DNA of 6,891 nucleotides from an uncultured Alistipes sp. GTDB taxonomy: Bacteria > Bacteroidota > Bacteroidia > Bacteroidales > Rikenellaceae. Each line of letters starts with the position of its first letter. The first letter of the stretch is position 1. A program made the translations under genes and the position numbers. Location: contig CAJTLJ010000024.1 in the NCBI GenBank assembly GCA_910577475.1, positions 1 to 6,891 on the forward strand. The letters run 5' to 3'. Positions 1-4,966 of this stretch are shown one piece after another. The notes under the pieces were generated by a model, which was not told the DNA's origin, searched no databases, and saw only the letters and a program-made list of their open reading frames with translations.

Positions 1-228
1 TCGCCGTGCGACTCTCGATGCCGCTTCCCGAGTTCGCAATCGAGACCAAAAACTCCAAAATCTGTGCGCCCGTAAGATGTTGTAAAAATCGTTGAAATCG
101 GGTGCCGATGCCGGAAAAAAGTTACATATACGTCATAGTGTTATTGTATATTTCCATTCTCACGTCTTTTTTAGTCTGATTTTCGATGCAATAATTTATC
201 TATTCGAAATTGTCTAATTGGCAGGTGT
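1..228. other. Left-edge stretch with no supportable gene
   Basis: The first 80 or so bases are GC-rich and open in several frames, so they may be the last codons of a gene lying left of the window. Plus-strand frames close at 73-75, 83-85 and 93-95. One minus-strand frame is also open but has no usable ATG before a stop near 122-124. Codon bias over so few codons does not decide between them. From about 100 to 220 the sequence is AT-rich and looks intergenic. I saw no RNA gene or convincing promoter here. Confidence 0.3.
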
Positions 229-253
229 GGGGCCGAACGTATCGTTCGGCCCC
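229..253 (-). terminator. Hairpin terminator downstream of the HxlR gene
   Basis: An 11-bp perfect GC-rich stem (229-239 pairing with 243-253) has a 3-base loop. It lies 21 bases past the stop codon of the minus-strand regulator. There is no good T-run on either side, so it may be a weak or factor-assisted terminator. Its position suggests it ends the HxlR transcript and may also block readthrough from the left. Confidence 0.55.
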
Positions 254-274
254 TGTTGCGATATGATCTTGTAT

Positions 275-631
275 CTATTCGGCGGGATGGTCTGTTGTAG
301 GGATTGTTTCCGTGTGTTGCTGCGACCACTCGATGAGCCGATGAAGAATCGGAAGCAGTGTGCGGCACTCGTCAGCGAGCCGGTATTCGACACGGGGTGG
401 AATCTCGGGGTAGAGGGTTCGGTGGATCAGACGGAGGGCCTCCAGTTCGTGCAACGTCGAGGCGAGCATCCGTTCGGAGACATTCCCTGGAATGGCGCGC
501 CGGAGGTCGCTGAAGCGTAAGGTACCGTTCGATTCCAGGGTTAGTAAGACGAGCAGCGCCCATCGACTGCCGAACTGCTCGATCAGCCGGCAAGCGGGGG
601 ACAACCCGGCGGACGTGGTGTTTGTTTTCAT
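275..631 (-). CDS. HxlR-family winged-helix transcriptional regulator
   Basis: This is a 118-residue DNA-binding protein, the usual size for HxlR-family single-domain regulators. The family signature runs through the whole length: a Cys at position 14 before the first helix, then GSRWALLVLLTL (21-32), the helix LRFSDLRRAIPG (38-49), the recognition-helix region SERMLASTLHELEALRLIHR (52-71), and the wing TLYPEIPPRVEYRLAD (72-87). HxlR proteins commonly sense redox state or reactive electrophiles through cysteines and often control a divergent neighbour. The divergent neighbour here is a radical SAM gene, so that gene is the natural target candidate, by inference. The ATG at 631 is chosen because the alignment with the family begins there; the frame stays open far upstream, but that part is antisense to the radical SAM gene. 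The upstream bases are A-rich with no strong Shine-Dalgarno site. Confidence 0.9.
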   Translation of the reverse strand: MKTNTTSAGLSPACRLIEQFGSRWALLVLLTLESNGTLRFSDLRRAIPGNVSERMLASTLHELEALRLIHRTLYPEIPPRVEYRLADECRTLLPILHRLIEWSQQHTETIPTTDHPAE

Positions 632-707
632 TTTTTTTCGCGTTTCGATGCCGTTGGCGGAGAATAAAACTAACCCGGATGTAAGTGGCTGACCTCCGTG
701 TCGGTTC

Positions 708-738
708 TTGTCGCGCTGCGGCCGATTCCCTATCTTCG
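708..738 (+). promoter_or_regulatory. Probable Bacteroidota promoter of the radical SAM gene
   Basis: A TTG at 708-710 is followed after 20 bases by TATCTTCG at 731-738, one mismatch from the Bacteroidota -7 consensus TAnnTTTG. Transcription would begin around 745. That leaves a short leader before the ATG at 761 and excludes the possible GTG start at 698, which lies upstream of the promoter. Confidence 0.5.
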
Positions 739-760
739 TTCGTACAAATTTAAAAAAATT

Positions 761-1657
761 ATGGAAGATCTGGAGAAAATTCATTTCACGGGAACCATTT
801 GGCGACCTCCTTACGAGGCTTATTCCGTGTTGTTGCAGGCGACTGTCGGCTGTTCGCATCATGCCTGCAAATTCTGTTCGCTGTATGGCGGTTTGCGTTT
901 CAGACTGGCGCCGCGGGAGGAGATCGAATCCGACCTGCGGATCATCGCGAAGTATCAGCCTCGGGCGAGGCGTCTCTTTCTGGTGGGAGCCAATCCCTTC
1001 GTAGTCAGTTACGGACGGATGGTGCGTCTGCTCGATCTGATCCGGGATCACCTGCCGAAGGTGCAGACCGTCGGGATGTTCGCCCGGATTACGGACATTC
1101 GCACGAAGACGGACGAGGAGCTGTCGGACCTGCGGGCGCGGGGCGTCACGGGCATCAGCATCGGAACGGAGACGGGCGACGATCCTACACTGGCCTTCAT
1201 GAACAAGGGAACGACGGCTCGGGAGATCGAGGAGCAGTGCCGCAGGCTGGATGCGGCGGGTATCGAGTACTACTTTACCTACATGACGGGGCTCGCCGGG
1301 GCCGGTAACGGCCGGCGGGCCGCGCAGGCTACGGCCGAACTTTTCAATCGACTCCATCCGCGGATCGTCTCGGTCGTTTCGCTGACGGTTTTTTCGGACT
1401 CGCCGCTTTGGGGCGAGGTGCAGTCCGGACGGTTTGTGGAGATGCCCGAGTTGGAGCGGCTCGACGAGCAGCGGACGCTGATCGCCCGATTGAAGATTCC
1501 GGTAGCCTGGATGGCCAACACCATCTCGAATGCGGTGCCGCAGTCGGGGCGCCTGCCCGAGGATCGGTCGCGGTTGATTCGGGAGCTGGATGCGGCGGCC
1601 GGCCGCCATACCGAAGCGGGTTTGGCGGCCTGGCGACGATCGATCGGGCACCTTTGA
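761..1657 (+). CDS. Radical SAM protein with CX4CX2C cluster motif
   Basis: This 298-residue cytoplasmic enzyme belongs to the radical SAM superfamily, in the group of short proteins beginning with a GTxxRPPxEA motif (here GTIWRPPYEA, 11-20). The cluster-binding motif is C31, C36 and C39, a CX4CX2C spacing instead of the classical CX3CX2C, followed by the LYGG segment. Further landmarks are LVGANPF (74-80), the beta strand and SAM-contact motif GISIGTETGDDPTLAFMNKG (131-150) and the YMTGLAGAG segment (174-182). No cobalamin-binding or SPASM extension is visible. The reaction is unknown; members are usually annotated only as radical SAM proteins. The start at 761 is preferred over an in-frame GTG at 698 because family similarity begins just after it, an A-rich stretch precedes it, and the promoter lies between the two. 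It is transcribed alone, divergent from the HxlR gene, and is followed closely by a strong terminator. Confidence 0.9.
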   Translation: MEDLEKIHFTGTIWRPPYEAYSVLLQATVGCSHHACKFCSLYGGLRFRLAPREEIESDLRIIAKYQPRARRLFLVGANPFVVSYGRMVRLLDLIRDHLPKVQTVGMFARITDIRTKTDEELSDLRARGVTGISIGTETGDDPTLAFMNKGTTAREIEEQCRRLDAAGIEYYFTYMTGLAGAGNGRRAAQATAELFNRLHPRIVSVVSLTVFSDSPLWGEVQSGRFVEMPELERLDEQRTLIARLKIPVAWMANTISNAVPQSGRLPEDRSRLIRELDAAAGRHTEAGLAAWRRSIGHL

Positions 1658-1661
1658 TCGG

Positions 1662-1697
1662 ATACCGGATGGATATATGATCCTCCGGTATTTTTTA
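1662..1697 (+). terminator. Rho-independent terminator after the radical SAM gene
   Basis: The stem ATACCGGA (1662-1669) pairs perfectly with 1684-1691. An inner GGAT/ATCC pair (1671-1674 with 1680-1683) extends it to 12 bp with one bulged T, and a six-T run (1691-1696) follows. It starts four bases after the stop codon. Confidence 0.85.
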
Positions 1698-1744
1698 TTG
1701 TAATATTTTATCTTTTCCTCTATTTCGGTCCTTTTTTCCTTTGT

Positions 1745-1769
1745 TCGGCCCTATCTGGGGCCGATTTTT
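1745..1769 (+). terminator. Second, tandem plus-strand terminator
   Basis: A 7-bp GC-rich stem (1745-1751 with 1758-1764), extendable by one G-T pair, is followed directly by five T residues at 1765-1769. It lies about 50 bases after the first terminator and would insulate the next operon from readthrough. No coding sequence lies between the two hairpins. Confidence 0.6.
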
Positions 1770-1880
1770 ACAACTGTTTTGACAATATTATAATATAAAT
1801 ATTGTATTATCTATTTTTAGTATTATTCTATATATCTAACATATAGTTAGTTTATGATAAAAAATTAATAATATTTAATT
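1770..1880. other. Very AT-rich intergenic stretch with two inverted repeats
   Basis: The gap between the radical SAM and HTH genes contains no plausible gene. Bases 1801-1860 have only 9 G or C in 60. Two perfect inverted repeats stand out: ACAATATT at 1782-1789 with AATATTGT at 1798-1805 (8-base spacer), and CTAAC at 1836-1840 with GTTAG at 1846-1850 (5-base spacer). They lie about 70-120 bases upstream of the HTH promoter. They could be operators or bent DNA, but AT-rich sequence gives such repeats by chance fairly often. Confidence 0.4.
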
Positions 1881-1909
1881 GTATTTGTCGGACGGATTAC
1901 ATATCTTTG
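1879..1909 (+). promoter_or_regulatory. Bacteroidota promoter of the HTH operon
   Basis: A TTG at 1879-1881 is followed after exactly 20 bases by TATCTTTG at 1902-1909, a full match to the -7 consensus TAnnTTTG. Transcription would start near 1916, leaving about 50 bases of leader before the HTH start codon. A short inverted repeat, CGGAC (1889-1893) with GTCCG (1919-1923), brackets the -7 box and is a candidate autoregulatory operator, although its arms are only 5 bases. Confidence 0.7.
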
Positions 1910-1951
1910 CATGCACTTGTCCGGAAATGCTACGGCGAGGGAGTAAAACCA

Positions 1952-1972
1952 ATGACAAAAGCATATGAGTGA
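1952..1972 (+). other. Possible six-codon leader peptide overlapping the HTH start
   Basis: An ATG at 1952 opens a six-codon frame (MTKAYE) that stops with TGA at 1970-1972, just inside the HTH gene, whose ATG is at 1965-1967. The purine-rich GAGGGAG at 1937-1943 lies 8 bases before this ATG but 21 before the HTH start, so it is better placed for the mini-frame. Translational coupling is possible, but a frame this short can arise by chance. Confidence 0.25.
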
Positions 1973-2237
1973 GTTAAGAGAAAATGTTCGGCAGATTCGA
2001 TTGGCGCGTTCACTGCCTCAGCAGGTTTTGGCCGATGAATTGGGCATAGATGTTTCGGCTGTTTGTAATTTCGAGAACGGCAAGAGAGATTTTCGGATCG
2101 GCAGTTTGCCGGCGATAGCATCGGCCCTGGGGGTCGAGGTGATCGATCTGTTTACCTGGCCGAAACGATATGTCGATGTCGGCACCCGTCTGCGGGTTAC
2201 CAAAGAAGAGGTCCGGATCGAGACCGGCGATAAATGA
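1965..2237 (+). CDS. Cro/C1-type (XRE) helix-turn-helix regulator
   Basis: This 90-residue protein is a nearly bare HTH_3 domain. It begins LRENVRQIRLARSL (4-17), the helix-turn-helix pair covers about residues 19-41 (QQVLADELGIDVSAVCNFENG), and LPAIASALGVEVIDLF (48-63) is the usual fourth and fifth helix ending. The last 27 residues (about 64-90) are a short charged tail without a recognisable ligand or dimer domain. It probably binds DNA as a dimer and may regulate its own operon, by inference from the family and from the short inverted repeat around its promoter. The ATG at 1965 is the earliest possible start because TGA at 1953-1955 closes the frame upstream. The next gene begins 24 bases after its stop, so the two are likely cotranscribed. 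A toxin-antitoxin antitoxin role is possible but unproven. Confidence 0.88.
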   Translation: MSELRENVRQIRLARSLPQQVLADELGIDVSAVCNFENGKRDFRIGSLPAIASALGVEVIDLFTWPKRYVDVGTRLRVTKEEVRIETGDK

Positions 2238-2261
2238 AATTAACCTAAAACTTTCATAAGT

Positions 2262-2561
2262 ATGAACAATGAAGTAATGATGACCATCGAAGAGTGCCGC
2301 TTTTGCGAGGGCGAAGTGTATCTGTTTCACAAGAGCGATTCGCATTGCCCGGCCGACAGCTCTCTGTGGGGAACGTTCAACCGCTATGACGAAGATGGCG
2401 TACATCTGGAGATTCTGACGACGGACTGTGCCTTCTTCCGCTACTGGAGGCTGTTGCCCGCATCGTATCGCTATTGCCGCCTGGCTACGCGCGAAGAGGA
2501 GCGGTATTTTTTCACCGAGCAGGTCCGTTCCGAATACCTCGCCAACCGTTTCCGCCGGTAG
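2262..2561 (+). CDS. Small cysteine-containing protein of unknown function
   Basis: I do not recognise this 99-residue protein. It has no signal peptide or membrane segment, so it is probably cytoplasmic. It has five cysteines (12, 15, 29, 56, 72), including one CxxC in ECRFCEGE (11-18) that could form half of a zinc site, and it is rich in aromatic residues (FFRYWRLLPASYRY, 58-71). The C-terminal third is charged and probably helical (TREEERYFFTEQVRSEYL, 76-93). The ATG at 2262 is preceded by an A-rich stretch typical of the phylum; further Met codons at positions 6 and 7 are alternatives. It lies 24 bases after the HTH gene and is followed by a terminator, so it completes a two-gene operon. 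Coding is supported by that tight context and by codon use like its neighbours. It may be a partner of, or the target regulated by, the HTH protein. Confidence 0.75.
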   Translation: MNNEVMMTIEECRFCEGEVYLFHKSDSHCPADSSLWGTFNRYDEDGVHLEILTTDCAFFRYWRLLPASYRYCRLATREEERYFFTEQVRSEYLANRFRR

Positions 2562-2572
2562 CCTGCTGAGGG

Positions 2573-2617
2573 GCCGAAGAGAGGCTGTCGCCTGCGGGTA
2601 GTCTCTCTTCGGTTTCT
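2573..2617 (+). terminator. Terminator of the HTH operon
   Basis: A perfect 10-bp stem, CCGAAGAGAG (2574-2583) with 2603-2612, extends inwards by three more pairs including one G-T. A short T-rich tail (TTTCT, 2613-2617) follows. It begins 12 bases after the stop codon of the 99-residue protein. Confidence 0.75.
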
Positions 2618-2834
2618 GCCGTGCGATTGCATACCGTATTTATAGGGTTGCGGACGCTCCGTTTTCGCAAGAGGTTGCATATGCAATCTCGCAATCCGGT
2701 CCTCGAGGCGGTCGGCGGCAGCGATTAAGGGACGTGCAGTTTTCCGGCTCGGCTTCAGTCGGGTCCGGCTATTGTATAGGCCTTGTAGAGGGCTGGGGTT
2801 GCGGGGAGTTTTGCCGGTGCTGAATTGATGTGGA
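2618..2834. other. Convergent intergenic spacer with a near-perfect palindrome
   Basis: Between the plus- and minus-strand terminators I find no convincing gene, tRNA or promoter. The one structured element is the 20-base GAGGTTGCAT/ATGCAATCTC (2671-2690), palindromic except for one mismatched pair and with a perfect TTGCATATGCAA core. A 15-codon frame from 2681 to 2728 has no supporting context. The rest is moderately GC-rich with no clear structure. Confidence 0.4.
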
Positions 2835-2875
2835 TAAGATAATAAATCAGCCGGAGATGAAGTTCTCCGGCTGAT
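2835..2875 (-). terminator. Rho-independent terminator of the protease operon
   Basis: A perfect 12-bp stem (2846-2857 with 2864-2875) has a 6-base loop. Read on the minus strand it is followed by the T-rich tail TTATTATCTTA. It starts 11 bases after the stop codon of the lipoprotein gene. Confidence 0.85.
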
Positions 2876-2886
2876 AGTAGAGGTTT

Positions 2887-4896
2887 TTAGTTTTCTGTAG
2901 AATATTCAAATTGCGGATCCCAGCAAATCGCCCAGTTCTTTTCTGTTGCCGATTGGCTGATTTCATTGACATTAAATGCGGATATTTTATATCTGTAAGG
3001 TTCTGCAATTTCAGGGAAGGCAAACAATCCTCGTATGATGATCTGTCCGGGAGTTTCTCTTAGCTTTTTCGGCAGCGTCGCTATCGCATTGCGTAAGTTT
3101 ACGCTTTCGGCATTTGATCCACAGTCGACAATATTATTAACGCACGAAGAGAGATACAGATAACTCAATTGAGGCCAATTTGAAAAGTCCAATGTAGTAA
3201 TACAGGTATTTTCCAGACAAAGCGAGTTGAATTTCGGGCAATTCGAAATCGTCAGCCCGCCTTCGGTAAGCGAGTGATGCTGCAAGGGATCTGTGGGCCA
3301 GGGCTTTGCATTTTTGTCGGCCGGCGTCAATTTCCAATTGCCTCCCTTATTTATAGCGAGAGAATCGAACGGCGGCCTCGGGTCCCACGTATCAGGTTCT
3401 TTCACCTCGACTGGAATCCGTATATCTGGACGATTGATAATCAAGTCATATATGGGGAATCTGTCCGGCGCACCGACGGCACTCGGGTTCTTATTATCTT
3501 GATTGTCGGCTTTTTCTATACGCAATTTGCATAAATAGGGTGCCGTCGAAAACACCTCCAGATTCTCGCAATTGTCGATATTGACCTTGGAATCTCCGAT
3601 TTGAGTCATATACAACTCTTTCAGATAGGGATTGTTCTCAAAATTGAACTGCTGTGTCAGGAAGCCTTTTCCGCCTTGCACTCGCACATAGGACAATTTC
3701 ACGTTCGGTATTTGCGGTTGAATATTCAGTTTCGACATTCCTGCACCGCTTACCAGATCGAATCGTTCCAATGCAGAGCTCTCCTCGGGAATTTCTTTTA
3801 CCATCTCGCAGATGACGACATGGTGTACGAGAAAGTTCGTATAAGAGTGCTCGACCGTAACCGTATAGGGAATCTCCGCACCTTCCGGTATTTTGATATG
3901 AGAGGTTTCGGCCTCAGCCGGCGTCGTTCCTTCCTTGTAATTCCAACAAACAACCAGATCTTTCGATGTCGATACCGTAAATTTCAGATTCTTGTTCATA
4001 GAGTTGAATGAGATTAACTTAATTGGCTGGTCTACATTTGAATCTGCATTTTCAGGCTTGCCATACAGCTGTCCGATAAAGGCCTTGTCCATTTCGGAAA
4101 GTTCGGTATTGTAATCCTCCGGGAACTCTACTATAGCTATATTCTGGATAATCCGTTCGAGAAACGGCCAAGCCATAACGGACTTCGGATCGTATGTTTC
4201 GGTCTTCGAAATAGAGAATGCCTGACTGGAAAGCGGCTCCAATACGACTTTCCGCAACTCTTCCCACGAGATGAGCTCGTTGAGTTCAGACTCCCAGTAC
4301 TCCCGAATCGTCAGTTCGTCGATATTGCCGTCGGCATCGGTTATCCATTCAGGCTCGAAATCGGGATGGCGGAACTCCAGTTCGAGACCGAGCACCTGTC
4401 CGAATGCCCGAAGCACATCGCTTCTTCTCACAGCCTCCGAGGTACGTGCCCACTCTGCAAAATGTACGGTCGCCTCGTTCTGATTGCCGTATTTCTGCAT
4501 GTGGTCCGTTCCGGTCAGTGCCCAACTCGACCGCATGCCGCGCACATAGTCGAAACCTATACGAATCATGGCAGGCTGATCGTCGGTTATAAAATTGAAT
4601 TTAACATCCGCATACTTTTCCCACTCGGCTGCTACCTCTCTTACATATTGTTGGTAACGATTGTTACCGTTCAGGAACTTTACGGTCAGATCATTCTTGG
4701 CTATCGGCTTCGACCATACCTTCCAGTTGTTGGCGACGCTGCGTGTGTCGGGTGCAGGATCGTCGAGCGTCATCCACCCGTAGAAATGCGGAACCGGTTT
4801 TGTTCTTTGCGCCGGATTTTCCACGCTGTCCGTGTTGTCCTTGCTGCATGCACATAGCGCAAACAAGGCGACGGTTAAAAGCCATAGTTTTTTCAT
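2887..4896 (-). CDS. Surface lipoprotein: inactive metzincin-like domain plus irregular LRRs
   Basis: The 669-residue product starts with a lipoprotein signal peptide: KK, a hydrophobic core, and LCAC with the lipidated Cys at 17. The following Ser-Lys-Asp resembles the Bacteroidota surface-export signal, so cell-surface display is likely. Residues about 58-280 match the astacin/matrixin type of metallopeptidase: VKFLNGNN (72-79), AAEWEKYADVKFNFIT (89-104), a VHFAEW edge strand (144-149), and the Met-turn region YDPKSVMAWPF (235-245). The zinc helix, expected as HExxHxxGxxH, reads RAFGQVLGLEL (163-173): all three His are gone (R163, Q167, L173), the catalytic Glu is A164, and the Met-turn Tyr is Trp. 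The frame is intact, so this looks like a true pseudopeptidase. Residues about 290-365 resemble the beta domain preceding Bacteroidota LRRs, and about 370-600 contain irregular LRRs (for example NPYLKELYMTQIG and WPQLSYLYLSSC). It lies 70 bases after the M64 gene. Confidence 0.85.
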   Translation of the reverse strand: MKKLWLLTVALFALCACSKDNTDSVENPAQRTKPVPHFYGWMTLDDPAPDTRSVANNWKVWSKPIAKNDLTVKFLNGNNRYQQYVREVAAEWEKYADVKFNFITDDQPAMIRIGFDYVRGMRSSWALTGTDHMQKYGNQNEATVHFAEWARTSEAVRRSDVLRAFGQVLGLELEFRHPDFEPEWITDADGNIDELTIREYWESELNELISWEELRKVVLEPLSSQAFSISKTETYDPKSVMAWPFLERIIQNIAIVEFPEDYNTELSEMDKAFIGQLYGKPENADSNVDQPIKLISFNSMNKNLKFTVSTSKDLVVCWNYKEGTTPAEAETSHIKIPEGAEIPYTVTVEHSYTNFLVHHVVICEMVKEIPEESSALERFDLVSGAGMSKLNIQPQIPNVKLSYVRVQGGKGFLTQQFNFENNPYLKELYMTQIGDSKVNIDNCENLEVFSTAPYLCKLRIEKADNQDNKNPSAVGAPDRFPIYDLIINRPDIRIPVEVKEPDTWDPRPPFDSLAINKGGNWKLTPADKNAKPWPTDPLQHHSLTEGGLTISNCPKFNSLCLENTCITTLDFSNWPQLSYLYLSSCVNNIVDCGSNAESVNLRNAIATLPKKLRETPGQIIIRGLFAFPEIAEPYRYKISAFNVNEISQSATEKNWAICWDPQFEYSTEN

Positions 4897-4966
4897 AATG
4901 ATGTTGTTTAGGTGAGTAATTGATATATCTACACGAATGTGTATTCATAATTTTAATTTATATCAT

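Noticed and set aside
1..95. Open frames at the left edge, including a minus-strand frame with a plausible-looking translation.
   Set aside because: The minus-strand frame has no ATG before an upstream stop, and the plus frames are too short to judge. No family was recognised.
665..672. A TAGTTTTA on the minus strand resembling the -7 box for the HxlR gene.
   Set aside because: It has one mismatch to TAnnTTTG and no TTG at the right distance upstream, so it is not strong enough to call.
698..760. A GTG-initiated 21-residue extension of the radical SAM protein.
   Set aside because: The likely promoter at 708-738 lies inside this stretch, and family similarity starts after the ATG at 761.
632..1651. 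A long minus-strand open frame continuing upstream of the HxlR gene through the region antisense to the radical SAM gene (458 codons in total).
   Set aside because: It is the mirror of a well-supported plus-strand radical SAM gene with GC-rich codons, which often leaves an antisense frame open. Only the last 118 residues match a family.
2681..2728. A 15-codon plus-strand frame starting at the centre of the palindrome.
   Set aside because: It is too short, has no ribosome-binding context and no recognisable sequence. The ATG is part of the palindrome itself.
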